DNA of 64,000 nt from Bacteroidota bacterium (GCA_022709695.1 JAKLII010000007.1:124001-188000), one strand, 5' to 3'; positions 1 through 10,015 are shown, counted from the first letter of the stretch. Numbers and translations are program-made. Notes: generated by a model not told the origin, from the sequence alone.

Positions 1-2528
1 GTAAACAAAACTTCACATACATAATAATATACACCCGCCGAAACAGGTTGTCCGGTTTGCTGGTGGGTGCCGTCCCACAGGATATCCGGGTTTTCAGTCT
101 GAAACACCTCCGCTCCCCACCGGTTCATGATCCGCAGCTTGATTTTTTCTACCGAGGCATAGGGGAAAGGGGTAAGTTTATCATTGAAGCCGTCACCATT
201 GGGGGTGAATACATTGGGAATTCTGTATATGATACAATGTTCGCTGTCCATACAGTACATAGCTGAAAATTCCCCTTTGTTACCCACTGTATCGATCCCC
301 CGTATTTTGTAGCAGCCCACAACAGATGCCGGTTGCATGGCATGCAGATATAAGGTGTCGTTGGGCGAGACGGCGGTATAAATCAGTACGAAATCGGCAT
401 CCGGATCCGGTGCATACCAGACCTCGTATCCGGCAATATCTGCCCCGCAGTCTGCGGGGGGTCTTCCCCACCTGACCGAATTCTCAAGGCAGTCGGTTTC
501 CACCATGAAGTCGGGCGGGCAGGGACCTATATTGTCAACCGGAGCATTGCAGGCAGTCTGTGACCAGTTCAGAAGGGGATCGGTGATGTTCGGGGCTCCG
601 TAGGTGCCGGTACTCATCACCTTGTAGCAGTAATCAGTGCCATTGTTAAGCCCGTGATCGGTGTAGCTCAGCTCCGTAGTGGAGGTGAGGGAGTCGTACA
701 GCAGGGTTACCGGATTTCGCCGGTAAATAGTGTACAGGTAATTCTCCCAGGGAGTTAAAGGGCTCCAGGCCAGTACCATTTGCTTGTCCTGAGGCTGTGT
801 GGCAATGAATACGGAGGAGGCGGAGGAGGAGTATCCAACGATAAACCGGTTTCCGGGTTCATCGTTGAGCAGGGCGATCCGGTACGTGTAACCTGTGTCA
901 ACCGTGTTCAGGTTCTGATCGGTATAGGAGGTGTCGGTGAGGGCTGGGAGGGAATCGATGAGCTGGAAATTGGTGCCTGTGCCAACCGCCCGGTAGATGT
1001 GGTACTTGTAAGGCCCCGGTGCAATCACGGTATCAATTTCGATGGGTTGCACCCAGTCTACCAGCATCATTCCAACGGTGTCATCGGTGCGGGTAACAGA
1101 CACATGGGTGATCACCGGCACATCCCGTTTCAGCTGGCTGCATGCTTCATCGGAGGCAAGGCTTTGTGCCCCGTCGGGGAAGTCTGCGACAATACGGTAA
1201 CAGTAGTTGAGGCCATGTACCAGCCCCTTCCCGTTATTGTCGTCGATAAATATCGTGTTATTCAGGCCGGTGACCGTGGCGATCTTTTTATATCCTGTCC
1301 AGGCAGGTATCCCCGTTATACAGGGCCCGGGAACAAAATTGGAAGGCCCGATTTTCCGGTACACCGAATAGCCGGACGCCCCGCTGCACGGGCTTGCACT
1401 CCAGTCGACCACCATACTGAACCCAACCGGATTTACCTGGAGGGTTTCCGGGGCCGGAGCAATTACGGTTATAAACATCGATTCAAGGTCGAAGAGGTTA
1501 ACCGGAATACCCGGGTCCTGGGCTTTGAAAGTTACCAGATAGGGTTGCTTGCGCACCGCATTACAGGCAGGGGTCCAGTTAAAGGTTCCCGAAACCGATC
1601 CGATGGAAGTAACATCAGGGAAAGTGGCTGGCGAAGGGTTGAGATTGAACGGCCCCCCCTCGGCCGAAAGGGTAATGGCTTCGTTGTTGGGATCGGTGGC
1701 CGAAACGACGAATGTCAGGGTTGTCCCGACAACCACACAGGTATCCTTGGGGGCAGAAATCACAGGAGGTTTGTTGTTGCATGAAGCCACATACACCTGC
1801 ATATCCCTGATAACATAGCCGATTTCAACACCATACCGCCATTCTTCAATCAGCAGGGCAAAGTTGAACTCACCAATCAGCTGGGGGGCATCCCATAAAA
1901 AGTCACCGGTGACAGGATTGATTCCCAGGTATGCAGATGCCCCGGGAAAGGTATAATTGCCGATGTCTTTGCCGTTTTCCCCTTTGCATACGATAAGCTT
2001 GTAGGAAAGGCTGTCGCCGTCGGGATCGTTGGCAGTGGGATTGTGCATGAAGGGATACCCCAGGCAGGCGTTATCAATGGGAGGAGCCAGTAAAACAGGG
2101 GAAGAATTTGGCCCGATGAAAGGGTTGATGATCAGCTTCGATTCTATATAAAACGGAACATTCACCGAATTGGGAATATTCACTACCCCTCCGTTCCGGT
2201 TCGGATCTTCCATGGAAATGATGTAGGTTCCTGCACCCGGATAGGTATGGTTGCCTACATAGGTGTTGTACCTTACATTGTTGGGAAGAAAAATTTTTTT
2301 GTCGATGAAAACGGTTTCAAGAGGCGAACCGTCACCCCAGCTCACCTTGAGGGAATCCCGGTTTGCCAGGCTGGGGGTGAAGGTATAGGTAAGTACAGTG
2401 ATCTCATAGGTATAGCCTCCCAGATGCCGGTAGGTAATCTCACCCGCCCTGTTGTGGGTAGCATAAAGACTACCACACAGAAGCGGCCAGATCAGGAGCA
2501 ATGCTGCAATACCTTTCTTCATATCCAT
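1..2528 (-). CDS. T9SS type B sorting (gliding-motility-associated C-terminal) surface protein, 3' end outside window
   Basis: The reading frame is open on the minus strand from an ATG at 2528 (MDMKKG; a second ATG lies at 2522) to the window edge, about 842 codons. It starts with a signal peptide (KKGIAALLLIWPLLCGSLYA), followed by THNRAGEITYRHLGG, a beginning often seen in large Bacteroidota secreted proteins. The middle has fibronectin-III-like stretches with recurring NYCYRIV and DYCYKVM strands. Near the edge is PNVFTPNGDGFND followed by NRWGAEVF and WDGTHQ, the hallmark of the CHU_C/type B sorting domain used by the type IX secretion system. Only about the last ten to twenty residues are missing. 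It is expected to be exported and anchored on the cell surface; the ligand is unknown. The -7 element at 2575-2582 fits this start. Confidence 0.88.
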   Translation of the reverse strand, partial: MDMKKGIAALLLIWPLLCGSLYATHNRAGEITYRHLGGYTYEITVLTYTFTPSLANRDSLKVSWGDGSPLETVFIDKKIFLPNNVRYNTYVGNHTYPGAGTYIISMEDPNRNGGVVNIPNSVNVPFYIESKLIINPFIGPNSSPVLLAPPIDNACLGYPFMHNPTANDPDGDSLSYKLIVCKGENGKDIGNYTFPGASAYLGINPVTGDFLWDAPQLIGEFNFALLIEEWRYGVEIGYVIRDMQVYVASCNNKPPVISAPKDTCVVVGTTLTFVVSATDPNNEAITLSAEGGPFNLNPSPATFPDVTSIGSVSGTFNWTPACNAVRKQPYLVTFKAQDPGIPVNLFDLESMFITVIAPAPETLQVNPVGFSMVVDWSASPCSGASGYSVYRKIGPSNFVPGPCITGIPAWTGYKKIATVTGLNNTIFIDDNNGKGLVHGLNYCYRIVADFPDGAQSLASDEACSQLKRDVPVITHVSVTRTDDTVGMMLVDWVQPIEIDTVIAPGPYKYHIYRAVGTGTNFQLIDSLPALTDTSYTDQNLNTVDTGYTYRIALLNDEPGNRFIVGYSSSASSVFIATQPQDKQMVLAWSPLTPWENYLYTIYRRNPVTLLYDSLTSTTELSYTDHGLNNGTDYCYKVMSTGTYGAPNITDPLLNWSQTACNAPVDNIGPCPPDFMVETDCLENSVRWGRPPADCGADIAGYEVWYAPDPDADFVLIYTAVSPNDTLYLHAMQPASVVGCYKIRGIDTVGNKGEFSAMYCMDSEHCIIYRIPNVFTPNGDGFNDKLTPFPYASVEKIKLRIMNRWGAEVFQTENPDILWDGTHQQTGQPVSAGVYYYVCEVLF

Positions 2529-2574
2529 GTTTATACGTAAAAATACCCTCCGGTGTTTGCAGCAACCTTTTTCA

Positions 2575-2582
2575 CAAAGATA
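2575..2582 (-). promoter_or_regulatory. Bacteroidota -7 promoter element (TATCTTTG)
   Basis: On the minus strand the sequence is TATCTTTG, a match to TAnnTTTG, 46 bases before the ATG of the T9SS protein at 2528. No clear -33 TTG is seen at the expected distance. Confidence 0.5.
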
Positions 2583-2610
2583 CACGGTTTATAGCGACGG
2601 TTTTCAAATT

Positions 2611-4695
2611 TTATTGCATGCCCAGTTCATTCATATAAAACTCCATCACAAACTGGAGCTCATCCACCTGCTGGGCGGTCGATTTTCCCGATCCGTGACC
2701 ACTGTCAAAATCCATGTGCAGCATGATGGGGTTGATCTGCCCCGGGTTGTTCTGCAATGCACCCACGAATTTCTTGGCATGGAGCGGATCGACGCGGGTG
2801 TCGTTTTCTCCGGCAACCACCAGCGTGGTGGGGTGGTTGATCCCCTGACGGATATTATGGAGCGGTGAATAGGTGAGAATGTTGCTGAAGTCGGCTTCGT
2901 TGGTTTCGGCATCGCCATATTCAGGGATCCAGTAGCGGGCAATCAGGAATTTATGGTAACGGATCATATCGAGCAGGGGTACCTGACATACAGCGGCTTT
3001 GAACAGGTCGGGGCGTTGGGTGATCACGGCACCGATCAGGAGGCCTCCGTTGCTGCCTCCTCTGATGGCCAGTTTGTCGCGCTGTGTGTATTTCTCGGCA
3101 ATGAGGTACTCCGCCGCAGCGATGAAATCGTCGAAAGTGTTCTGCTTGTTGTACATCATCCCGTCAAGGTGCCATTGCTCACCATACTCATCCCCACCCC
3201 TGATGCCGGCTATGGCATATACCCCACCCCGCTTGATAAAAGAAGCAGTGGTTCCTGCATAAGACACCGAAATCCCAATGTTGAATCCACCATATCCGTA
3301 AAGCAGGGTGGGATTGGTGCCATCGAGCCGGATCCCCTTTTTGTGCAGGATGAACATAGGTACCTTGGTGCCGTCTTTCGAGGGATAAAACACTACTTTG
3401 GCCTCCAGATCCTTTGTGTCAATAGGGCTGGGCTCCTCATAGTAGATGGTCCATTGCAGGGTTTCTTCATCCAGTTTATAAACCTTTGCCGGGGCAAAAA
3501 AAGTGGAAATGCTGACCAGTAAAAGCTTCGAGTCGCGGTAGTAGGTCACCGACGAGATATTTCCAAGTTCGGGTAACTGTACTTCTCCCAATAGCTTGCC
3601 TGCCATATCGTAGCGGAAGAGCCGGCGCATCACATCTTTCTGATCAACGATAAACACATACTTTTCTGCCACAGCATAGTCTTTCAGAACGGTCTCCTTT
3701 TCAGGGTAAAAGTCCTGCCAGTGTTCAAATTCCGGCTTGCTTACATCAGCAGTCATCAGCCTGAAATTGGGGGCTTCATGGTTGGTCATGATCCAGATCC
3801 TGTTGCTGATGGCTTCGGGGTTGGCTTTGAATTTCTCAGAGCTGTACATCAGAACAGGATCCTTCTGTCCGGGTCTGAGGATCTTAAGGGTGTTGGAATA
3901 GAAATCCCCTTCGCTGATAAAGGTCACATCGCTGTAGGTCTCATCCCAATAGCCGGCAGAGTTCTTGGCATCCGCAGGCGCAATCAGGAATTTATCGTTC
4001 TTTCGGTCGTCGCCGATTTTATGCAGCCATGTCTGCAGTGGGACCTGCTTTTCAAGCATCTCCTTGGTACCCACGGTGATATAGGCATATTGTTCATCAC
4101 GGCACCACGAAAAACCACGCAGCCCCTCGATGGGTTTTGCAACTTCTTTTCCTGTTTTGGTATCGATGATGTACACGGTATTGATCTCTTTTCCTGAAAA
4201 TTGTACAGATATGGCAGCTTTGTCCCCAAGGCGGGTATAAGTGATGCCGTTGATGGAGGCTTTCCCCTCCGGATCGATCTTCACCGGATCAAAAATCATT
4301 AACTCCTTCCCTTTGAGAATGGTGTAAAGCTTTGCCTGCTTGTCCCCTTTCTTTTTCATGGTAAAAAACTGCCTGTCGGCAACAGGCCTGATGGCACTGC
4401 GGATATCCCTGTCGATGTAGGCAGTCAGCTCTTCCCGCAATCCGGGAATGTGTTTGTAGACGGCTTCGAAGTATTTGTCGGTAGCATCATGCTGTGCCTT
4501 CGTCCATGCAACAACTTCGGGGGTGTTCTTGTCCTCCAGCCACTGGTACCCGTCAGTGATGGCATTTCCATGCCATGTGAATACATAGGGGCGGAAAGGG
4601 GTTCCCGGAGGATTGAACTGTTTTTGCGCTGCAGCCGGCAGCGAAGAGTTTATCAGCAATGCCATAAAAAACGGAGTTATCAGAAATCGCATCAT
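2611..4695 (-). CDS. Prolyl oligopeptidase family serine peptidase (S9A), exported
   Basis: This enzyme cleaves peptides on the carboxyl side of proline; the signal peptide (MRFLITPFF...LPAAAQ) places it in the periplasm. I chose the ATG at 4695 rather than the upstream in-frame ATG at 4743, because a -7 element lies at 4722-4729 between them and the later start gives a clean signal peptide; the product is 694 residues. The N-terminal part matches the S9A beta-propeller region (QWLED, FSWCRDEQY). The C-terminal alpha/beta hydrolase domain holds GGSNGG (nucleophile Ser about 548), GENDTRV (Asp about 632) and DSGHGSG (His about 667), a complete catalytic triad. The size is normal for the family. 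It is divergently transcribed from the glycosyltransferase at 4770. Confidence 0.95.
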   Translation of the reverse strand: MMRFLITPFFMALLINSSLPAAAQKQFNPPGTPFRPYVFTWHGNAITDGYQWLEDKNTPEVVAWTKAQHDATDKYFEAVYKHIPGLREELTAYIDRDIRSAIRPVADRQFFTMKKKGDKQAKLYTILKGKELMIFDPVKIDPEGKASINGITYTRLGDKAAISVQFSGKEINTVYIIDTKTGKEVAKPIEGLRGFSWCRDEQYAYITVGTKEMLEKQVPLQTWLHKIGDDRKNDKFLIAPADAKNSAGYWDETYSDVTFISEGDFYSNTLKILRPGQKDPVLMYSSEKFKANPEAISNRIWIMTNHEAPNFRLMTADVSKPEFEHWQDFYPEKETVLKDYAVAEKYVFIVDQKDVMRRLFRYDMAGKLLGEVQLPELGNISSVTYYRDSKLLLVSISTFFAPAKVYKLDEETLQWTIYYEEPSPIDTKDLEAKVVFYPSKDGTKVPMFILHKKGIRLDGTNPTLLYGYGGFNIGISVSYAGTTASFIKRGGVYAIAGIRGGDEYGEQWHLDGMMYNKQNTFDDFIAAAEYLIAEKYTQRDKLAIRGGSNGGLLIGAVITQRPDLFKAAVCQVPLLDMIRYHKFLIARYWIPEYGDAETNEADFSNILTYSPLHNIRQGINHPTTLVVAGENDTRVDPLHAKKFVGALQNNPGQINPIMLHMDFDSGHGSGKSTAQQVDELQFVMEFYMNELGMQ

Positions 4696-4721
4696 AACAG
4701 ATTGGGTTGTTTTTGAAAGGT

Positions 4722-4729
4722 CAAAGATA
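4722..4729 (-). promoter_or_regulatory. Bacteroidota -7 promoter element (TATCTTTG)
   Basis: TATCTTTG on the minus strand, 26 bases before the chosen start of the prolyl oligopeptidase. It lies inside the longer reading frame that begins at 4743 and so argues for the shorter protein. Confidence 0.5.
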
Positions 4730-4769
4730 AAGATTTGTAACATGAATAATGATTATTTTTGGCGTTACG

Positions 4770-6266
4770 ATGAATCCTATTAAAACCGTTCCCAACCCTG
4801 TTTTGTTTTTGTTGCTGATTCTGGTCGGCACCTTTACGCTGCAGCATCTCCCGCATCTGGGCAAGGAACTGATGAGCTACCACGTCTGGCGTCAGACCCA
4901 GACGCAGCAGAACATCGATAATTTCTATGAGGAAGACATGAACATCCTGAATCCCAGGCAGCATAGCAGGGGATCAGGAAGCGGAGTTGCCAGGTGGGAG
5001 TTTCCTCTTATGCAATGGCTTATTGCAGCAGCCTACCATCTGTTCGGGCAAAGCATCCTTGTTACAAGGGTATGTATGCTGATATTCAGCTTGCTCTCCA
5101 TTCTCGGGATCTTTGCCCTGCTGATGACACTCACGAACCGTCCATGGATATCTCTGGTGGGGGCATGGGCTTTTGCATACTCACCCAGCTTCTGGTATTA
5201 TTCCATCAACCCTATGCCTGATATATTTGCCCTCTGTCTTGGTATATGGGGATTGACACTTTTTTATCTGGCTTTGAAGAGAAAAGGGATCGCTTGTTTC
5301 ATTGTCAGTGGATTTTTGCTGGGACTGGCAGCCCTGCAAAAGCTGCCCTTCATCCTCTACTTTATGATTCCGATCTGCCATTTTGTTCTGAAGGAAATTT
5401 TCTTCAAACAAAGGGCTGAGAAGGATATCACGCCATCCTGGTACTTTTCTTTTATTCTGATGCCGGTGGCTTGGTATGCCTGGGTGATTCAATCCTGGGA
5501 TAACCATGGCTTGTTGTCCGGTATCACAAAAAGTGATGTACCGGCAGGCGAGATACTGGAATATATCCGGTTTAATCTGATTTCGGTTTTTCCTGAACTG
5601 CTGTTGAATTATGCCGCGCTTCCCCTTTTTCTGGCGGGAATGATCTTCGCGCTCCGCAAAAAGTATAGGGTTGATTTCCGGTTTCTGCCGCTGGCAGCAA
5701 CCTGGTTTTCACTTGTTGGGTATATCCTCTATGAAATCAATCTGATCGGCATCAGCCACGACTACTATTTTATGCCCTTTTTGCCCTTTATTTTCCTGGT
5801 GGTTGCCTTCGGAGCAGCACAACTTAACCTGTCATGGCCGGCGGGTGCCAAATGGGTGGTCCTGTTTTGTATGCTGATAGTTCCGGTTACTGCCCAGATA
5901 CGGATGCTTGGCAGATGGAATCCGCAATCACCGGGGATGAATAAAGATCTTCTCGAATACCGCGATGACCTGCGGAATGCAGTTCCCGATGACGCCCTGG
6001 TGGTGGCAGGCAGCGATGTTTCCAATCACATCTACCTCTATTTCTTTGACAAGAAAGGATGGACTTTCAGAAATGACTCTATAGACCGTATTGCTATGGA
6101 CAGCATGATCCGGAATGGCGCAAGGTATCTATATACAGACAGCCGCAAGGTGGAGTCTCTTGCGGCTGTGTCTGAAAATCTTGATACGCTGTTGCTCGAA
6201 AGGGGTTCAGTCAGAGTTTACAGTCTTCGGGCACCCGGGCCCGAAGGCAATGGCAGTGACCGGTAA
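4770..6266 (+). CDS. Polytopic membrane glycosyltransferase, GT39/ArnT-like
   Basis: A 498-residue protein with about ten or more hydrophobic membrane segments. The first loop after TM1 has the pattern SYHVWRQTQTQQNIDNF, reminiscent of the acidic/aromatic first loop of the PMT/ArnT (GT-C) superfamily that moves sugars from polyprenyl-phosphate donors onto acceptors at the outer face of the inner membrane. The C-terminal 120 residues are soluble. I took the ATG at 4770 (MNPIKTVPN); an in-frame ATG at 4749 adds seven residues. The donor and acceptor cannot be told. The gene ends 5 bases from the convergent TPR gene, and its last codons hold a GC-rich inverted repeat (CTTCGGGC/GCCCGAAG). Confidence 0.75.
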   Translation: MNPIKTVPNPVLFLLLILVGTFTLQHLPHLGKELMSYHVWRQTQTQQNIDNFYEEDMNILNPRQHSRGSGSGVARWEFPLMQWLIAAAYHLFGQSILVTRVCMLIFSLLSILGIFALLMTLTNRPWISLVGAWAFAYSPSFWYYSINPMPDIFALCLGIWGLTLFYLALKRKGIACFIVSGFLLGLAALQKLPFILYFMIPICHFVLKEIFFKQRAEKDITPSWYFSFILMPVAWYAWVIQSWDNHGLLSGITKSDVPAGEILEYIRFNLISVFPELLLNYAALPLFLAGMIFALRKKYRVDFRFLPLAATWFSLVGYILYEINLIGISHDYYFMPFLPFIFLVVAFGAAQLNLSWPAGAKWVVLFCMLIVPVTAQIRMLGRWNPQSPGMNKDLLEYRDDLRNAVPDDALVVAGSDVSNHIYLYFFDKKGWTFRNDSIDRIAMDSMIRNGARYLYTDSRKVESLAAVSENLDTLLLERGSVRVYSLRAPGPEGNGSDR

Positions 6267-6271
6267 ATACA

Positions 6272-7243
6272 CTACTTGCACTTCAGGCTCTTCAGCATCG
6301 GTTCAGCCCGGAGGGCGGTTCTGCCAAAGTTGGCCAGTTTGTAGAATTCGCAGGCTTTGGCATTATCCTTTTTGCCGTACCAGGCTGTGCCAATCTCGAA
6401 GTTGTATTTAGCCACATTTTCCTTGTTGTTTCCGTCAAGGGCGATGGCTTTTTCTGCTGCTGCAATGGCCTGATCGTATTTCTGCTGGGAATTGTAAGCT
6501 ACGGCATAATAATACATCAGATCACCGGTTTGTCCGATGGCTGCAGCAGAATCAAGGTAAATCAACCCTTCTGCAGTATTCTTTGAGTTCAGCAACTTGG
6601 CTCCGGTGGTCATATAATGCCCCATAATCCGTTCAGAGGCCTTGGGAGCGTTCTTGTCGTTCTTTCCGGCTTTTTCGATAGTGGTCCGGTACCATACAAG
6701 CATCTCCTGGAGGCTGTCGAGCCTGCGGTAACTTTCAGCAATCAGTAACATGGTGGCCGTGTTTTCGGCATCATATTCCAGCGATTTTTTAAGCTGAAGG
6801 ATGGCAGGTGCGTAGTTCTTTTCCTTGTACAGGTCGTTTCCGGTTTTCAGGAACAATTGAGCAAGAGAGGTAATGGATTTTTCTTCAACCTCTTTGTTGC
6901 TGTACTTTCTGGCTTCATCCAAACTTATCTGATAGACTTTGATAGACTCCTCTAGAAGGTTTTGGGTAAACAGGTAAGAAGCATAATTGAGATGGACCTG
7001 AGGAAGTACGTCTGTAATCAGTTTTTTTAATTCAGCCGCTGGTTCACCCAATGTGTCGCAAATCTGCAAAGAGGCTTCAAGCTTACCGATGGCACCTTTA
7101 AAGTCTGCTGAATCTATCAGGGGGCGTGCCTGATTGTAAAGTTCATTGGCTTCTTCAATGGTTTGGGCTCCTGCGCGGGTCAGGCCGAAAATCAGCGCGG
7201 CGACGGCAAGGGTGATGATTCTGAAAAATTGCTTTGTTTTCAT
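6272..7243 (-). CDS. Secreted tetratricopeptide-repeat protein
   Basis: A 323-residue protein with a signal peptide (MKTKQFFRIITLAVAALIFG, cleavage near RAGAQ). The mature part is almost wholly helical, with TPR-like pairs such as ANELYNQARPLI, AILQLKKSLEYDAEN, and YDQAIAAAEKAIALDGNN, the last two being the best-formed repeats. TPR arrays bind partner proteins, so a periplasmic scaffold role is plausible, but no partner is evident. It lies 56 bases after the lysS stop on the same strand. A TAnnTTTG element at 7285-7292 suggests its own promoter rather than dependence on lysS. Confidence 0.8.
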   Translation of the reverse strand: MKTKQFFRIITLAVAALIFGLTRAGAQTIEEANELYNQARPLIDSADFKGAIGKLEASLQICDTLGEPAAELKKLITDVLPQVHLNYASYLFTQNLLEESIKVYQISLDEARKYSNKEVEEKSITSLAQLFLKTGNDLYKEKNYAPAILQLKKSLEYDAENTATMLLIAESYRRLDSLQEMLVWYRTTIEKAGKNDKNAPKASERIMGHYMTTGAKLLNSKNTAEGLIYLDSAAAIGQTGDLMYYYAVAYNSQQKYDQAIAAAEKAIALDGNNKENVAKYNFEIGTAWYGKKDNAKACEFYKLANFGRTALRAEPMLKSLKCK

Positions 7244-7284
7244 AGGTTTATGTTTTTGTTTTTGATGAGCGGGTCTGTATTTGT

Positions 7285-7292
7285 CAAATTTA
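7285..7292 (-). promoter_or_regulatory. Bacteroidota -7 promoter element (TAAATTTG)
   Basis: TAAATTTG on the minus strand between the lysS stop codon and the TPR gene, 41 bases before its ATG. Confidence 0.4.
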
Positions 7293-7299
7293 ATGCCAG

Positions 7300-8838
7300 T
7301 TATCCTTCTGAAGGAGCCTCAGTCTGCAGTGGCTTTTCGGGCCGCATCTGCGGAAACAGCAGTACATCCTGGATGCTGTGGGAGTTGGTCATGATCATGG
7401 TGAGCCGGTCGATGCCAATACCCAGTCCGGCAGTAGGAGGCATCCCATACTCCAGTGCCCTGAGGAAATCCTCATCAAGCACCATCGCTTCATCGTCGCC
7501 CCGGCGACCCAGTTCCATCTGCAGTTCAAAACGTTCGCGCTGGTCGATCGGGTCGTTGAGTTCACTGAAGGCATTGCAGATCTCCTTGCCGTTGCAGATC
7601 GCTTCGAATCGCTCGACGAGGCCTTCCTCACTGCGGTGTTTTTTTGCAAGCGGCGACATCTCCACGGGATAATCGGTGATGAAGGTGGGCTGGATCAGCT
7701 TCCCCTCACAATGCTCACCGAAAATTTCATCAATAATTTTCCCTTTCCCCATCGAAGGGGTCACCTCTACATGCAATGCGGCTGCTGCAGTGCGCAGTTG
7801 CATCTCATCCATCCCGGTGATGTCGGTTCCGGTGAAATGACGGATGGCCTCGGCCATGGTAAACCGCTGCCACGGGCGTTTGAAGTCGATCAGGTTGTCA
7901 CCCACCTGTACATTGGTGCTGCCGGTAAGGGCTATGGCAATGGTCTCTACCATCTCCTCCACCAGGTTCATCATCCATTCGTAGTCTTTGTAGGCCACAT
8001 ACAGCTCCATCTGGGTGAATTCGGGGTTGTGAAAGCGATCCATCCCTTCGTTCCTGAAATCTTTGGCAAATTCAAAAACCCCGTCGAAGCCCCCTACGAT
8101 CAGCCGCTTAAGATACAGCTCATTGGCAATACGCAGGTATAAGGTGGTGTCCAGTGCATTGTGGTGGGTCTTGAAGGGGCGTGCCGCGGCACCGCCGTAA
8201 AGGGGCTGCAGAATCGGGGTCTCCACCTCCAGATATCCGCGCCCGGTAAGGAAACGCCGCATCGTGTCCATTACCACCGACCGTTTCCTGAATACCTCCT
8301 TTACCTGCGGGTTCACAATCAGGTCCAGGTAACGTTGCCGGTATCTCTGCTCCGGATCGGTAAAGGCATCCCAGGTTTTTCCTTCCTTCTCCTTCACCAC
8401 CGGCAAAGGCTTCAGCGATTTGCTCAGCAGGGTCATCCCGGTAGCATGGATGGTAATCTCCCCCATCTGGGTGATAAACACATACCCCTTTACCCCGATG
8501 ATATCACCAATGTCGAGGTGGCGCTTGAATACGGTGTTGTACAGGGTTTTATCCTCGCCCGGGCATAAATCATCGCGTTTGAGGTACAACTGTATTCTGC
8601 CGGTGGCATCCTGGAGCTCTGCAAATGAAGCAGCCCCCATCACGCGCCGGCTCATAATCCGGCCGGCCAGCGATACATCCTGAAACAGCGTATGATCAGC
8701 CGGGTATTGTTCGTGTATTTCCTGTGCGGTAACGTTAACTGGGTATTCTTCCGGAGGATAGGGATTGACCCCCAGTTTTCTCAGTTCGTTCAGCGATTCG
8801 CGCCTGAAAATCTCCTGTTCACTCAGTTCAACAGCCAT
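7300..8838 (-). CDS. lysS: Lysine--tRNA ligase, class II
   Basis: This enzyme charges tRNA-Lys with lysine using ATP. The 512-residue protein has the usual two-part build: an N-terminal OB-fold anticodon-binding domain (about 60-170, [18 protein letters not shown] strand region) and a class II catalytic core. Motif 2 is visible as [18 protein letters not shown] and motif 3 as [11 protein letters not shown] close to the C-terminus. Length and motif order match bacterial LysS. A -7 element at 8919-8926 would give a leader of about 70 bases. The leader shows no obvious T-box, as expected for this phylum. Confidence 0.98.
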   Translation of the reverse strand: MAVELSEQEIFRRESLNELRKLGVNPYPPEEYPVNVTAQEIHEQYPADHTLFQDVSLAGRIMSRRVMGAASFAELQDATGRIQLYLKRDDLCPGEDKTLYNTVFKRHLDIGDIIGVKGYVFITQMGEITIHATGMTLLSKSLKPLPVVKEKEGKTWDAFTDPEQRYRQRYLDLIVNPQVKEVFRKRSVVMDTMRRFLTGRGYLEVETPILQPLYGGAAARPFKTHHNALDTTLYLRIANELYLKRLIVGGFDGVFEFAKDFRNEGMDRFHNPEFTQMELYVAYKDYEWMMNLVEEMVETIAIALTGSTNVQVGDNLIDFKRPWQRFTMAEAIRHFTGTDITGMDEMQLRTAAAALHVEVTPSMGKGKIIDEIFGEHCEGKLIQPTFITDYPVEMSPLAKKHRSEEGLVERFEAICNGKEICNAFSELNDPIDQRERFELQMELGRRGDDEAMVLDEDFLRALEYGMPPTAGLGIGIDRLTMIMTNSHSIQDVLLFPQMRPEKPLQTEAPSEG

Positions 8839-8918
8839 ATATTGGTTAATCGGTTAAAAAACAAATGGATACCTGACTTTTGATGCCGTATTCCATAGAC
8901 ATCTTACCGGCAGGGGTG

Positions 8919-8926
8919 CAAAAATA
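8919..8926 (-). promoter_or_regulatory. Bacteroidota -7 promoter element for lysS (TATTTTTG)
   Basis: TATTTTTG on the minus strand, with a TTTG at 8951-8954 as a possible but distant (24-base) -33 element. Confidence 0.4.
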
Positions 8927-8961
8927 GCAAAATGATTGATACGGAGCGAACAAACAGGGTG

Positions 8962-9954
8962 TCAGGGGATAGAAACTTCCAGCCATTCACTGGGTTGTGA
9001 CGGGATCATCTCAACTTCCTCAAGGGTTGCCGGCAGTAATATTACCTCCCCTTTCCGGTAGGGGACCGCATAAGGCGTGCTGAGGAGCATCCCTTCACCC
9101 GTGGTGAACAGCAGGGCCACACAGGAATCAGTTCCTGTGTAATCCTTCTTTACCGGATGCTCTGCAGTGACCCGGTGTACATGGAACCAGGGGCATTGCA
9201 CCAGTGGCTCCGAACCACCCGGATGATGCTGAGGATGGGTACCTGCTTTGGTGGTAACGCCAAAATCGATGGCATCCAGCGATTCAGTCAGATGCATCTC
9301 ACGGGGTTTTCCTTTGGCGTCTTTCCTTCCCCAGTCGTAGATACGGTAGGTGATATCGGAGGTTTGCTGTATTTCGGCCAGAAGGATCCCCGGGCCTATG
9401 GCATGAACCCTGCCCGCAGGGGTGAAAAACACATCCCCCCGCCGTACCTTTTCGTAATGCATCACATCGGGCAGCAGGCCGTTTTCTGCCAGAAAAACCA
9501 GTGTGCTCCGTTCGATCTCACGATCGAAGCCACTGATCAGCTTCGCCTCCGGAGCGGCATCCAGGATGTACCACATCTCGGTTTTGCCTCCGGTACCGTA
9601 TCGTTGTTCAGCCAGATGATCATCGGGGTGTACCTGGATGGACAGCCATTCATGGGCGTCCACAATCTTAAGCAGCAGGGGAAACAGATGCGGGGAAGCC
9701 TTGTAGGCCTTTTCGCCGGTAAGCTCTTCCATGAAGATCTCAAACACCTCCTCCAGGGTATTCCCTTTCAGCGGGCCATTATCTACCAGGGTAGATTTTC
9801 CGGGCACCGCCGACAGCAACCAGGCCTCCCCGCAGGGCTGCTGCGGCATATGGGGGAAACCGTATTCATCTCTGATCCGGAACCCGCCCCAGGGTTTCTC
9901 GCTGAACAGGGGCCTGAATTTTAGCGGATATAACTTTAAACGTGCATTTTCCAT
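8962..9954 (-). CDS. manA: Mannose-6-phosphate isomerase, type I (cupin)
   Basis: Zinc-dependent isomerase interconverting mannose 6-phosphate and fructose 6-phosphate, feeding GDP-mannose and surface-glycan synthesis. The 330-residue protein starts MENARLKLYPLKF at 9954. The frame stays open far upstream, but that part lies antisense to the neighbouring LOG gene and is not coding. Family motifs are EKPWGG near residue 20, IQVHPDD (metal ligands), KTEMWYILDA, and FFTPAGRVHAIGPG followed by AEIQQTSDITYRIYDWGR. The length is at the short end of the type I class, as usual in Bacteroidota. The -7 element at 9960-9967 ends 5 bases before the ATG, so the transcript is probably leaderless. The LOG gene is divergent, 61 bases away. 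Confidence 0.95.
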   Translation of the reverse strand: MENARLKLYPLKFRPLFSEKPWGGFRIRDEYGFPHMPQQPCGEAWLLSAVPGKSTLVDNGPLKGNTLEEVFEIFMEELTGEKAYKASPHLFPLLLKIVDAHEWLSIQVHPDDHLAEQRYGTGGKTEMWYILDAAPEAKLISGFDREIERSTLVFLAENGLLPDVMHYEKVRRGDVFFTPAGRVHAIGPGILLAEIQQTSDITYRIYDWGRKDAKGKPREMHLTESLDAIDFGVTTKAGTHPQHHPGGSEPLVQCPWFHVHRVTAEHPVKKDYTGTDSCVALLFTTGEGMLLSTPYAVPYRKGEVILLPATLEEVEMIPSQPSEWLEVSIP

Positions 9955-9959
9955 CGGCA

Positions 9960-9967
9960 CAAAAATA
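9960..9967 (-). promoter_or_regulatory. -7 element of manA immediately before the start codon
   Basis: TATTTTTG on the minus strand; only 5 bases separate it from the manA ATG at 9954, which puts the expected transcription start on or next to the start codon. Confidence 0.5.
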
Positions 9968-9977
9968 CATGAAAACC

Positions 9978-10010
9978 TTGCAGAAAGCATGGGTAAATCT
10001 GCTACCTTTG
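9978..10010 (+). promoter_or_regulatory. -33/-7 promoter of the LOG-family gene
   Basis: TTG at 9978-9980, a 22-base spacer, then TACCTTTG at 10003-10010. The ATG of the LOG gene follows after 5 bases, so a leaderless mRNA is likely. Confidence 0.55.
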
Positions 10011-10015
10011 CTGAT

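Noticed and set aside
780..1784. 334-codon plus-strand open frame
   Set aside because: It lies antisense to the T9SS type B protein, whose signal peptide, FN3-like strands and sorting tail are clear; the plus-strand product looks like no family and is low in hydrophobic order.
7378..8142. 254-codon plus-strand frame antisense to lysS
   Set aside because: It is a shadow of lysS codons, with no promoter or recognisable domain.
8839..8918. T-box or other riboswitch in the lysS leader
   Set aside because: The leader is about 70 bases with no specifier stem, T-box sequence or terminator.
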